Positions 16,665 to 25,250 of a stretch of DNA of 64,000 bases are shown here, in pieces. This DNA is from Clostridia bacterium. Lineage in GTDB: Bacteria; Bacillota; Clostridia; Oscillospirales; Acutalibacteraceae. Every line of letters starts with the position of its first letter. The stretch's first letter is position 1. Below the pieces are notes generated by a model. It was given only the letters and a program-made list of their open reading frames with translations, did no database searches and was not told the origin of the DNA. Where the stretch lies: NCBI GenBank assembly GCA_017513525.1, contig JAFXFC010000005.1:54352-118351 (forward strand). Direction: 5' to 3'. Both the position numbers and the translations under genes were made by a program.

Positions 16665-16696
16665 TCAAAAGCTTTTATTTTATTTTAAGAGATATC

Positions 16697-18877
16697 TTAG
16701 TTTTTCTTATCTCTTCTGCCGCCCTTGAAATCTCTTCTGGGCTTTCTGGGAGTATCGTCAATTTCGTTTTCGGGAGTAAGTCCTTCAACTGCGATAAGAG
16801 CATTTCTTCTGGAGAGATTGAGTCTGCCCTGATCGTCTGTGGGAAGAACCATAACGATGATTTCGTCACCTACATTTACAACATCCTCAACCTTTTCTGT
16901 TCTCTTGACATCAAGGTGGCTGATGTGAACCATGCCTTCTCTGCCGGGTGCAATTTCTACGAATGCGCCGAAGCTCATAAGTCTTGTTACAACACCCTTA
17001 TAGATAGCGCCTTCTTCGGGATCATTTACGATAGTTTCGATCATGTTAAGTGCTCTGTTTGCATCGTCGATATCTGTTGAGGAAATAAATACGGAGCCGT
17101 CTTCCTCGATATCAATCTTACAGTTACATTCAGCACATATCTTCTGGATAACCTTACCCTGCTTTCCGATAACATCACCGATCTTTTCGGGATCGATCTT
17201 TGTTGTAAGCATCTTGGGAGCATACTTTGAAAGCTGGGCTCTGGGTTGGGCTATACAGGGAAGCATAACCTCATCAAGAATCTTACATCTTGCTTCATAA
17301 GTCTTATCGAGAGCTTCACGGATGATAGCGGGAGTAAGACCGTGAACCTTAAGGTCCATCTGAATTGCAGTGATACCTTCCTTTGTACCTGCAACCTTGA
17401 AGTCCATATCGCCGAAGAAGTCTTCAAGACCCTGAATGTCAACCATTGTCATGAAGCGATCGCCTTCTGTTACAAGACCGCAGGAGATACCTGCAACGGG
17501 AGCTTTAATCGGAACACCTGCTGCCATAAGTGAAAGAGTTGAACCGCAGATAGAAGCCTGTGATGTGGAACCGTTTGAAGAAAGAACTTCGGAAACAAGT
17601 CTTATTGTATAGGGGAAATCCTCAACTGAGGGGATAACGGGGACAAGAGCTCTTTCAGCGAGTGCACCGTGACCGATCTCACGTCTTCCGGGACCTCTTG
17701 AGGGCTTTGTTTCGCCTACTGAATATGAGGGGAAATTGTAGTGGTGGATATATCTCTTTGACTCTTCTTCATCAATTCCGTCAAGAGCCTGAGCTTCACC
17801 AACAGTACCGAGTGTGGTAACTGTGAGAACCTGTGTCTGACCTCTTGTGAACATACCTGAACCGTGAACACGGGAAAGAAGGTCTATTTGTGCATCGAGA
17901 GGACGCATATCGTTGATGCCTCTGCCGTCTACTCGCTTACCGTCATCAAGAAGCCAACGGCGAACGATATATTTCTGAAGCTTATAAAGACAGTCATCTA
18001 TCTTTGCGATATCATCGGGATAAACCTCGTCAAACTTTGCATGAACTGCATCATAGATGGGAAGAAGTCTTTCGTCACGGATACGCTTATCGTCTGTGTC
18101 GAGAGCTGCCTTTACATCTTCAATTGCAAATTCCTTGATTGCTTCATACATTTCGGGAGCAGGATCATTTGAGGGGAAGGAAACCTTTTCCTTTCCTATC
18201 TCAGCCTGAATACCCTTGATAAATTCAACTATCTTCTGATTTTCTGCATGAGCGAACATGATAGCATCATACATAACATCATTGGGAACTTCGTTTGCAC
18301 CTGCTTCGATCATAGCAACAAGGTCAGCAGTAGAAGCGACTGTTGCAGCCATTTCTGACTTTTCTCTTTCTTCAGCTGTGGGATTGATAACGAACTTACC
18401 CTCAACAAGACCTACGGAAACACCTGAAATGGGACCTTCCCACGGAATGGGAGAAATTGAAAGAGCAATTGAAACACCGATCATTGCAGTGATTTCGGGA
18501 AGACAGTCGGGGTCAACGGACATAACTGTTGCTACGATGCCTACATCGTTTCTCATATCCTTGGGGAAAAGAGGACGGACAGGTCTGTCAATAACACGTG
18601 AGCAAAGAGTTGCCTTTTCTGATGCCTTGCCTTCTCTTCTCTGGAAAGAACCGGGGATTTTACCTACTGAATAAAGCTTCTCCTCAAAGTCAACTGACAT
18701 GGGGAAGAAATCTACGCCCTCACGGGGCTTGTCTGCCATTGTTGCAGTACAAAGAACTTCTGTTTCGCCGTAACGGATAAGACATGAGCCGCCTGCAAGC
18801 TGAGCCATTTTACCTGTTTCAACTACAAGAGGACGGCCGGCGAGTGTTGTTTCAAACTTTCTGAACTCGTTAAACAT
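16697..18877 (-). CDS. pnp: Polyribonucleotide nucleotidyltransferase (PNPase)
   Basis: Phosphorolytic 3'-5' exoribonuclease of mRNA decay. It has two RNase PH domains (about residues 1-210 and 305-545) joined by a helical linker, then a KH domain with VIGKQGKVIQKI (about 560-620) and an S1 domain (about 625-695). The C-terminal tail is basic (RKPRRDFKGGRRDKKN). The length of 726 is normal. The start at 18875-18877 follows AAGGAGAAG. A longer open frame exists but lacks a site. It lies downstream of rpsO as in many bacteria, though a terminator and a 227-bp palindromic element separate them. Confidence 0.96.
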   Translation of the reverse strand: MFNEFRKFETTLAGRPLVVETGKMAQLAGGSCLIRYGETEVLCTATMADKPREGVDFFPMSVDFEEKLYSVGKIPGSFQRREGKASEKATLCSRVIDRPVRPLFPKDMRNDVGIVATVMSVDPDCLPEITAMIGVSIALSISPIPWEGPISGVSVGLVEGKFVINPTAEEREKSEMAATVASTADLVAMIEAGANEVPNDVMYDAIMFAHAENQKIVEFIKGIQAEIGKEKVSFPSNDPAPEMYEAIKEFAIEDVKAALDTDDKRIRDERLLPIYDAVHAKFDEVYPDDIAKIDDCLYKLQKYIVRRWLLDDGKRVDGRGINDMRPLDAQIDLLSRVHGSGMFTRGQTQVLTVTTLGTVGEAQALDGIDEEESKRYIHHYNFPSYSVGETKPSRGPGRREIGHGALAERALVPVIPSVEDFPYTIRLVSEVLSSNGSTSQASICGSTLSLMAAGVPIKAPVAGISCGLVTEGDRFMTMVDIQGLEDFFGDMDFKVAGTKEGITAIQMDLKVHGLTPAIIREALDKTYEARCKILDEVMLPCIAQPRAQLSKYAPKMLTTKIDPEKIGDVIGKQGKVIQKICAECNCKIDIEEDGSVFISSTDIDDANRALNMIETIVNDPEEGAIYKGVVTRLMSFGAFVEIAPGREGMVHISHLDVKRTEKVEDVVNVGDEIIVMVLPTDDQGRLNLSRRNALIAVEGLTPENEIDDTPRKPRRDFKGGRRDKKN

Positions 18878-18927
18878 TTTACTTCTCCTTATATTTTTTA
18901 TATTCCAAAAGACCGTGGTTACTGTCA

Positions 18928-19154
18928 ATGTACAATTCACACAAAACAAACAGAGTTTATTTTGAATTCGGAATTATGAATTATGAATTATGAATTTTGG
19001 AAGGCTTCGCCTTGTTCCGCTTCACTCTATTGAATCAATTTTCACTTTTTATTTACGCGTTAGCGCTTACAACGCCGACCGCAGGTCCCGGAATTCCGAA
19101 TTCCGAATTCCGGATTCCGAATTTTCAAAACTTCGTTTTGTCTGAATTGTACAT
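18928..19154. repeat. Palindromic element with both shared cores, in the rpsO-pnp spacer
   Basis: Outer arms ATGTACAATTCACACAAAAC (18928-18947) and GTTTTGTCTGAATTGTACAT (19135-19154) pair at 19 of 20 positions. Inside, tandem GAATTAT units (about 18964-18995) face tandem GAATTCC units (about 19090-19125) in inverted orientation. Core A, starting GGAAGGCTTCGCCTTGTTCC, is at 18999-19030. Core B, ACAACGCCGACCGCAGGTCC with a following CG, is at 19069-19090. Both cores recur elsewhere in the window. There is no ORF. It belongs to the family described in the summary. Confidence 0.85.
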
Positions 19155-19201
19155 TATACATTAAAAGAACACGGGGCTTTTGTTCCGAAAAAAAGATTTT
19201 C

Positions 19202-19227
19202 GGGCGACAAAGGAAACTTCGCCGCCC
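19202..19227 (-). terminator. Terminator of rpsO
   Basis: On the minus strand GGGCGGCGAA pairs with TTTGTCGCCC (two G-T pairs) around a 6-base loop, and a T7 run follows about eight bases later. Confidence 0.65.
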
Positions 19228-19239
19228 ATGACACTACAA

Positions 19240-19503
19240 TTATTTACGAAGACCGAGTCTTGCAACGATAGAACGATATCTTTCGATGTCATTCTTCTGA
19301 AGATAAGCAAGAAGGTTTCTTCTGTGACCAACCATCTTAAGAAGACCGCGTCTTGAATGATGGTCCTTCTTGTGAATCTTAAGATGCTCGTTAAGGTCGT
19401 TGATTCTCTTTGTAAGAACAGCGATCTGAACTTCGGGAGAACCTGTGTCGCCCTCGTGAGTAGCGTATTCAGCCATTATTGCCTGCTTTTCTGCCTGTGT
19501 CAT
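19240..19503 (-). CDS. rpsO: 30S ribosomal protein S15
   Basis: An 87-residue protein with the S15 core: [22 protein letters not shown] (about residues 20-41) and [21 protein letters not shown] (about 48-68). It binds the 16S rRNA central domain and is needed early in 30S assembly. The length and start (ATG after GAGGTGAAA) are standard. Upstream is a structured leader with its own promoter, consistent with the autoregulation known for rpsO in several phyla. Confidence 0.97.
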   Translation of the reverse strand: MTQAEKQAIMAEYATHEGDTGSPEVQIAVLTKRINDLNEHLKIHKKDHHSRRGLLKMVGHRRNLLAYLQKNDIERYRSIVARLGLRK

Positions 19504-19642
19504 GTTTTTTCACCTCATATAAATATTACCCTGATATCCCAGAGAGGGCAAGGTGAAAGCGTTGTGAAGACACAACGATATAAACCCCGTCTCCGAGAAA
19601 CCGGACATAGTGCATTTTAGCACACCTTTTCTCAAATGTAAA
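19504..19642 (-). promoter_or_regulatory. rpsO promoter and structured leader
   Basis: On the minus strand TTTACA (19642-19637) and TAAAAT (19619-19614) are spaced by 17 bases. The transcribed leader contains CGTTGTG-tctt-CACAACG and a second possible stem formed by CCCT and AGGG segments close to the ribosome binding site. S15 leaders commonly fold to mimic the 16S site. The leader is a candidate for that, not matched to a known class here. Confidence 0.55.
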
Positions 19643-19790
19643 GTATTTTTTTTACAGCATTTTCCGAAATATTTTCGGAACAAAAGAATTTTACCGCAAA
19701 AAGTAAGTTTTTATACCTATAAGTGTAGAACTTATACAAAACTTTAGCCAAAATACCGCATTTTTCTACTATGAATATAAAAAAATGTTA

Positions 19791-19819
19791 TTTACTTTTT
19801 TCATATAAAGTGTTAGAAT
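19791..19819 (+). promoter_or_regulatory. Promoter of nifJ
   Basis: TTTACT (19791-19796) and TAGAAT (19814-19819) with 17 bases between them, 52 bases before the start. TAGGAGGA just before the ATG is a strong ribosome binding site. Bases 19643-19790 are AT-rich without other signals. Confidence 0.65.
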
Positions 19820-19870
19820 GTTTTTTGGTGTGTTACCAATCTAATGTATTTTTATTTAGGAGGATATATT

Positions 19871-22800
19871 ATGGCAAGAATGAAAAAGTCCATGGACGGA
19901 AATAATGCAGCTGCATATGTTTCCTACGCTTTTACAGAAGTAGCAGGTATTTATCCTATTACTCCTTCAAGCCCCATGGCAGACTATGTTGACCAGTGGT
20001 CCGCACAGGGTCTCAAGAACATCTTCGGCACAACAGTTAAGGTTGCCGAAATGCAGTCCGAAGCAGGTGCAGCAGGTACAGTACACGGCTCTCTTGCAGC
20101 AGGCGCACTTACAACTACTTATACAGCTTCTCAGGGTCTTCTTCTTATGATCCCCAACATGTATAAGATTGCAGGTGAACTTCTTCCCTCAGTTTTCCAC
20201 GTTTCCGCTCGTTGCGTAGCCTCTCACGCCCTTAACATTTTCGGCGATCATTCAGACGTTTATGCTTGCCGTCAGACAGGCTTTGCAATGCTTGCTGAAA
20301 CAAATACACAGGAAGTTATGGACCTCGGTGCAGTTGCTCACCTTGCAACTATCAAGTCAAGAGTTCCCTTCCTTAACTTCTTTGACGGTTTCCGTACTTC
20401 TCACGAAATCCAGAAAATAGAAATCTGGGACTATGAAGACCTCAAGGAAATGTGCGATATGGATGCTGTTGACGCATTCAGAAAGCGCGCTCTTAATCCC
20501 GAACATCCCGTAATGAGAGGTTCTCATGAAAACGGCGACATCTTCTTCCAGCACAGAGAAGCATGTAACGAATACTATGATGCAGTTCCTGCTATCGTTG
20601 AAGAATACATGGATAAGGTTAATGCAAAGCTCGGCACTAACTACAAGCTCTTCAACTATTACGGTGCAGAAGATGCCGAAAGAGTTATCGTTGCTATGGG
20701 CTCTATCTGCGACGTTGCAGAAGAAGTTATTGATTATCTTACAGCTCAGGGCGAAAAGGTAGGTCTTGTTAAGGTTCGTCTTTACAGACCCTTCTCTGCT
20801 GAAAAGCTCATTGAAGCTATCCCCGCAACTGCTAAGAAAATCGCTGTTCTTGACAGAACAAAGGAACCCGGCTCACTCGGTGAACCCCTTTATCTTGATG
20901 TTGTTACTGCTCTTGCTACTAAGGGCGTTCAGGCTACAGTTGTAGGCGGCAGATACGGTCTCGGTTCAAAGGATACACCTCCCTCAAGCGTATTCGCTGT
21001 ATTTGACGAGCTCAAGAAGGATGCTCCCAAGGCTCAGTTCACAATCGGTATCAACGATGACGTTACAAACCTTTCTCTTGAAGAAAAGCCCGCTCCCAAC
21101 ACAGCTGCAGCAGGTACTATCGAATGTAAGTTCTGGGGTCTCGGCGGCGACGGTACAGTTGGTGCTAACAAGAACTCCATCAAGATCATCGGTGACCATA
21201 CAGAAAAATTCGTTCAGGCATACTTCCAGTATGACTCAAAGAAGACAGGCGGTATCACCATTTCTCACCTTCGTTTCGGTGACAGCCCCATCAAGTCCCC
21301 CTACTACATCAACAAGGCTGACTTCGTTGCTTGTCATAACCCCTCTTATGTTGAAAAAGGCTACAAGATGGTTAATGACGTTAAGCCCGGCGGTGTATTC
21401 CTTATCAACTGCCAGTGGAATGCTGAAGAACTTGCAGAAAAACTCAACGCTGAAACAAAGCGCTATATCGCAAACAACAATGTTCAGCTTTACACAGTTA
21501 ACGCTATCGACCTTGCACAGAAGGTTGGTATGGGCAAGAGAACAAACACAGTTCTCCAGGCTGCTTTCTTTGCACTCGCAAAGGTTCTTCCCATTGAAGA
21601 AGCAGTTCAGTATATGAAGGACGCTGCAACAAAGTCCTACTCCAAGAAGGGCCCCGAAGTTGTTAAGTGCAACCACGATGCTATCGACGCAGGTGTTTCC
21701 GCATTCGTTAAAATAGACGTTCCCGCTGATTGGGCAAATGCAGAAGATGTATGTGCTTGTGCAGAAGCAGGCTCACAGTCAAAGCTTGAAAAAATGGTTA
21801 ACAACATCATGCTTCCCGTTGGCCGTATGGACGGTGACTCTCTTCCCGTTTCCGCATTTATGGATCACGCTGACGGTACATTCGAACAGGGCGCTTCCGC
21901 TTACGAAAAGAGAGGCGTTGCAGTTATGGTTCCCGAATGGGATCCCACAAAGTGCGTAGAATGTAATCAGTGCGCATATGTATGTCCTCATGCAACAATC
22001 CGTCCCTTTGCTATGACAGCCGAAGAAGCAGCTAATGCTCCCGAAGTTACAAAGACAAAGGAAATCAAGAAGACTGATTATACATATACTCTCGCAGTAT
22101 CTCCCATGGACTGTATGGGTTGCGGCGTTTGTATCGGTGTATGTCCCACTAACTCTCTTACAATGAAGCCCAGAGAAAGCCAGGATGCACAGCAGGCAGC
22201 ATTTGATTACTGTGTAGCTAACGTTACAGAAAAGGCTGATATGACTGCAGGCGTTTCCGTAAAGGCAAGTCAGTACAAGACTCCTCTTCTTGAGTTCTCA
22301 GGCTCATGTGCAGGTTGTGCTGAAACAGCATATGCACGTCTTATCACTCAGATGTTCGGTGACAGAATGTACATCTCCAACGCAACAGGATGTTCCTCAA
22401 TCTGGGGCGGCCCCGCTGCTACATCACCCTACACAGTAAATAAGGCAGGTCACGGACCCGCTTGGGCAAACTCACTCTTTGAAGATAACGCAGAACACGG
22501 CTTCGGTATGTTCCTCGGACAGAACGCTATCCGTAATTCTCTTATCGCAAAGGTAGAAGAAATCACAACAAACGAAAATGCTAACGATGCTCTTAAGGCT
22601 GCGGCTTCGGAATATCTTGCAACAGTTTCAGACGGTGCAAAGAACGGTGCTGCTACAGATGCTCTCGTAGCTGAACTCGAAAAGGTTGCTTGTGATTGCG
22701 AACACTGCGCATCTATCCTTAAGAACAAGGAATATCTTGCTAAGAAGTCCGTATGGATCTTCGGCGGCGACGGTTGGGCATATGACATCGGCTTCGGCGG

Positions 22801-23413
22801 TGTTGACCACGTTCTCGCTGCAGGTGAAGATGTAAACATCATGGTATTCGATACAGAAGTTTACTCCAACACAGGCGGACAGGCATCAAAGGCTTCTCAG
22901 ATCGGTCAGGTTGCTCAGTTTGCTGCTGCAGGTAAGCAGATTGCAAAGAAGAGCCTTGCTGAAATCGCTATGAGCTACGGTTATGTTTATGTTGCTCAGA
23001 TCGCTATGGGTGCAAATCCCGCTCAGACCATCAAGGCAATTGCAGAAGCAGAAGCTTATAACGGACCTTCAATCGTTATTGCATACGCTCCCTGCGAAAT
23101 GCACTCAATCAAGGGCGGTATGGTTAACTGCCAGGCTGAAATGAAGAAGGCTGTTGAATGCGGTTACTGGAATATGTTCCGTTACAACCCCGAACTCAAG
23201 GCTAAGGGCGAAAATCCCTTCACAATCGACTCCAAGCCCGGCAAGAGCGAAGACTTCCGTGCATTCCTTCTCAACGAAGCACGTTATTCTTCACTTACCC
23301 GCTCCTTCCCCGAAAGAGCAGAAGCTCTCTTCGCAGAAGCAGAGGCTAAGTCCATTGAAAGATATAATCATCTTCTTAGACTTAAGGACCTCTACGCTCC
23401 TGTTGCTGAATAA
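19871..23413 (+). CDS. nifJ: Pyruvate:ferredoxin (flavodoxin) oxidoreductase
   Basis: The single-chain anaerobic enzyme converts pyruvate and CoA to acetyl-CoA, CO2 and reduced ferredoxin. Domains in order: pyrimidine-binding core (YPITPSSPMADYVDQW near residue 25), transketolase C-like domain (about 260-410), gamma domain (about 420-630), and a 2x4Fe-4S ferredoxin domain with CVECNQCAYVCP and CMGCGVCIGVCP (about 695-770). The C-terminal thiamine-diphosphate domain has GDGWAYDIGFGG and ends with the cluster cysteines. The proximal cluster cysteines CAGC and a Cys in NATGCSS are present. The length of 1180 is standard. The ATG at 19871 follows AGGAGG; an in-frame start nine codons earlier lacks a site. 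Confidence 0.97.
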   Translation: MARMKKSMDGNNAAAYVSYAFTEVAGIYPITPSSPMADYVDQWSAQGLKNIFGTTVKVAEMQSEAGAAGTVHGSLAAGALTTTYTASQGLLLMIPNMYKIAGELLPSVFHVSARCVASHALNIFGDHSDVYACRQTGFAMLAETNTQEVMDLGAVAHLATIKSRVPFLNFFDGFRTSHEIQKIEIWDYEDLKEMCDMDAVDAFRKRALNPEHPVMRGSHENGDIFFQHREACNEYYDAVPAIVEEYMDKVNAKLGTNYKLFNYYGAEDAERVIVAMGSICDVAEEVIDYLTAQGEKVGLVKVRLYRPFSAEKLIEAIPATAKKIAVLDRTKEPGSLGEPLYLDVVTALATKGVQATVVGGRYGLGSKDTPPSSVFAVFDELKKDAPKAQFTIGINDDVTNLSLEEKPAPNTAAAGTIECKFWGLGGDGTVGANKNSIKIIGDHTEKFVQAYFQYDSKKTGGITISHLRFGDSPIKSPYYINKADFVACHNPSYVEKGYKMVNDVKPGGVFLINCQWNAEELAEKLNAETKRYIANNNVQLYTVNAIDLAQKVGMGKRTNTVLQAAFFALAKVLPIEEAVQYMKDAATKSYSKKGPEVVKCNHDAIDAGVSAFVKIDVPADWANAEDVCACAEAGSQSKLEKMVNNIMLPVGRMDGDSLPVSAFMDHADGTFEQGASAYEKRGVAVMVPEWDPTKCVECNQCAYVCPHATIRPFAMTAEEAANAPEVTKTKEIKKTDYTYTLAVSPMDCMGCGVCIGVCPTNSLTMKPRESQDAQQAAFDYCVANVTEKADMTAGVSVKASQYKTPLLEFSGSCAGCAETAYARLITQMFGDRMYISNATGCSSIWGGPAATSPYTVNKAGHGPAWANSLFEDNAEHGFGMFLGQNAIRNSLIAKVEEITTNENANDALKAAASEYLATVSDGAKNGAATDALVAELEKVACDCEHCASILKNKEYLAKKSVWIFGGDGWAYDIGFGGVDHVLAAGEDVNIMVFDTEVYSNTGGQASKASQIGQVAQFAAAGKQIAKKSLAEIAMSYGYVYVAQIAMGANPAQTIKAIAEAEAYNGPSIVIAYAPCEMHSIKGGMVNCQAEMKKAVECGYWNMFRYNPELKAKGENPFTIDSKPGKSEDFRAFLLNEARYSSLTRSFPERAEALFAEAEAKSIERYNHLLRLKDLYAPVAE

Positions 23414-23438
23414 GCAAAAAGAAGCATAAACAAAGTTA

Positions 23439-23468
23439 AGGTGTCAACTCCGAAAAGAGTTGGCACCT
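23439..23468 (+). terminator. Terminator of nifJ
   Basis: AGGTGTCAACTC and GAGTTGGCACCT pair (one G-T) around CGAAAA, followed by a T6 run. Confidence 0.93.
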
Positions 23469-23484
23469 TTTTTCTCGGAGATCG

Positions 23485-23610
23485 GAGATCGGAATTCGGA
23501 GAAAGGGAAAAACAAGCTTTTCAGCCTCTTAGGTTTATTTCCATCTGATAAATCCTTTATTTATATCGAATAAATCTGTATCTTTATGTTACTGCTCCGA
23601 CATCCGACCT
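23485..23610. repeat. MITE-like 126-bp element, copy 2
   Basis: Ends GAGATCGGAATTCGGAG (23485-23501) and CTCCGACATCCGACCT (23595-23610) form a terminal inverted repeat. The inside shares AAGCTTTTCAGCCTCT and GTTACTGCTCCGACATCC with the element at 13160-13282, while the middle has diverged. It starts directly after the nifJ terminator and ends 12 bases before the stop of the DapF-like gene. Confidence 0.8.
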
Positions 23611-23621
23611 ATCCTCCACTT

Positions 23622-24422
23622 TTATATTTCCCCCTCAAAAATCCGGGTGGCTGTGCACTGTATGACTACAGAGTTGTCTTCCCTGCAAAACACATAAACC
23701 GTGTTATTATTACAGGTCACTCTCATTTCTTCATTGTAATTCGCTTTTCCTGTTTTACAGGCTGCAAGAGCTGTTGCGGCAAATGCCGATACCGTGGGAC
23801 GGGGATTTCCTGTTTTATTTTCATAATAATTGATATCAAAGCTGTTCTTTGAAAACCGTTGGGCAATTATAAAATCTGCTTTTTTCCCGAAAAGTGAATT
23901 TACCGAAATTCGGCTTCCGAAATACTCTGTATCCAGATTATCCTTATTCTCCGAAAAATGAACTGTATGTATACCGTGAAGCTCTAAAGCAGTAAGTGTG
24001 AGTATTCTGTTTCCTATTTCTGTTTTTCTCATAATTGCAGGGTGTCGGATATCAAAATTGCCTTTACCTAAATCACATGAAACAAGCGGATTTTTGCCGC
24101 CGGAATCAGAAAAAAGAGTAAAAAATTCATTATTTTCACAAGAAAATACACACTCGCCGAAGCTTTCATTTGAATTTATCGCAAAAGCGGCACAAATTGA
24201 AGCCGTAGAATAATCTCGCATAATTTCACCGTTTTGCAAAAAGCCTCTAATTTGGCTGTTTTTAGAATTATTTTGTTTAAGTGCAAAAATTCCGTCTGCA
24301 CCGATACCTCTTTGTCTGTCGCATAAAAGTCTTATATCTAATTTTTCAATTTCACTGAATGAATTTTCTTCGCTCAAAAATATATAATCCTTGCCTGCAC
24401 AAAAAAATTTATTGAATTTCAT
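23622..24422 (-). CDS. Diaminopimelate-epimerase-like protein lacking both catalytic cysteines
   Basis: A 266-residue protein recognisable as a DapF relative by its start KFNKFFCAGKDYIFL (compare the family's GLGNDYI) and by LCDRQRGIGADGIFAL, the conserved DRxxGIGADG block (about residues 33-48). In true DapF the catalytic cysteines sit in MCGNGIRC and ACGTGA. Here the matching stretches read MRDYSTASICAAF and PTVSAFAATALAA, so both motifs are absent. Racemisation by the two-cysteine mechanism is therefore unlikely. It may be a divergent epimerase-fold protein with another activity, or a decaying gene with an intact frame. The start at MKF is chosen by family alignment; an ATG eleven codons upstream is possible. 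Confidence 0.72.
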   Translation of the reverse strand: MKFNKFFCAGKDYIFLSEENSFSEIEKLDIRLLCDRQRGIGADGIFALKQNNSKNSQIRGFLQNGEIMRDYSTASICAAFAINSNESFGECVFSCENNEFFTLFSDSGGKNPLVSCDLGKGNFDIRHPAIMRKTEIGNRILTLTALELHGIHTVHFSENKDNLDTEYFGSRISVNSLFGKKADFIIAQRFSKNSFDINYYENKTGNPRPTVSAFAATALAACKTGKANYNEEMRVTCNNNTVYVFCREDNSVVIQCTATRIFEGEI

Positions 24423-24503
24423 CTGAAAACCTGCCTTTCCTAAAAGCATATGCAAATACTTTCATAAAAAGACAGGAATTATGAGAAATTTTTAATTTTA
24501 CAG

Positions 24504-24532
24504 TTGACTTTTCTATTTCTTAGTGATAATAT
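24504..24532 (+). promoter_or_regulatory. Promoter of tRNA-Arg
   Basis: TTGACT (24504-24509) and TAATAT (24527-24532), 17-base spacer, 35 bases before the tRNA. Confidence 0.75.
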
Positions 24533-24567
24533 ATATGAGCGTTGGGAAACCAATGTGTAAATAATAT

Positions 24568-24644
24568 GCGCCGGTAGCTCAGTTGGATAGAGTGACTGGC
24601 TACGAACCAGTAGGTCAGGGGTTCGAGTCCCTTCCGGCGCGCCA
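24568..24644 (+). tRNA. tRNA-Arg (ACG)
   Basis: The acceptor GCGCCGG pairs with CCGGCGC, and CCA is encoded at 24642-24644. The D-arm is GCTCAGTTGGATAGAGT. The anticodon stem ACTGG/CCAGT holds the loop CTACGAA with anticodon ACG at 24602-24604. The T-arm is GGGGTTCGAGTCCCT. It would need A-to-I editing at the wobble base to read CGU/CGC/CGA. Confidence 0.97.
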
Positions 24645-24645
24645 A

Positions 24646-24671
24646 AAATCCTGTACGAAAGTGCAGGATTT
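24646..24671 (+). terminator. Terminator of tRNA-Arg
   Basis: AAATCCTG and CAGGATTT pair around TACGAAAGTG, followed by TT-A-C-T5. Confidence 0.85.
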
Positions 24672-24719
24672 TTACTTTTTACCTCTTCACTCTTCACTAA
24701 AATTCTGAGGTGAACATAT

Positions 24720-25250
24720 ATGCTTGAATTTTTTAACGCACATTCAGAAGTAATAGCGCAGATTTTCGGCTTTATCGCAATGGGAATTGCAATAAGCATG
24801 TACCAGTTCAAAAAGCACCGCACGATACTGATACTTATGTCCTTATGCTCACTGGTATGGTGTCTTCATTTTGCCTGTCTCGGGCTTTTCACTCCCGTTG
24901 CCATGAATTTTTTAAATGTCTTCAGAGGAATAGCCTATAGCTTCCGTGAAAAGAAGTGGGCACAAAACAATATCATCCCCGGAGTATTCATTGTTATTTG
25001 TGCAGGCTCTGTAATTCTCACATGGGACAGCATGTGGAGCATTCTCCCCTTTATTGCTTCAATTTTTGCAACAATAGGAAGCTGGCAAAGAAACACAAGA
25101 CTGCTCAAATATCTTTCTATCCCCGTCTGCGTCTGCTGGTTTATATATAACATAGCAAACGGATCAATAGCAGGCACACTAAACGAAACCTTTGTGCTTA
25201 TATCAATCCTTGTGTATTTTGTGAGAACGAGAAAAGAAGCAAAAGAATAA
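24720..25250 (+). CDS. YgjV-family inner membrane protein
   Basis: A 176-residue protein with about five hydrophobic segments (roughly residues 8-26, 33-58, 75-98, 100-122 and 140-165). The pattern IFGFIAMGIAISMYQFKKHRTILILMS followed by WCLHF and AMNFLNVFRGIAYSFREKKW (quoted in parts) is that of the Imp-YgjV family. The function is unknown. RBS GAGGTGAA precedes the ATG. The stop codon is directly followed by a 309-bp palindromic element. Confidence 0.82.
   Translation: MLEFFNAHSEVIAQIFGFIAMGIAISMYQFKKHRTILILMSLCSLVWCLHFACLGLFTPVAMNFLNVFRGIAYSFREKKWAQNNIIPGVFIVICAGSVILTWDSMWSILPFIASIFATIGSWQRNTRLLKYLSIPVCVCWFIYNIANGSIAGTLNETFVLISILVYFVRTRKEAKE

Noticed and set aside
18258..18674. Long plus-strand ORFs inside pnp, infB, nifJ and other large genes
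   Set aside because: Shadow frames of well-conserved genes on the other strand or frame, without ribosome binding sites or recognisable domains.
24479..24823. Minus-strand ORF containing GTRTPDLLVRSQSLYPTELPAH
   Set aside because: This is the well-known antisense reading of a tRNA gene (tRNA-Arg at 24568-24644), not a protein.
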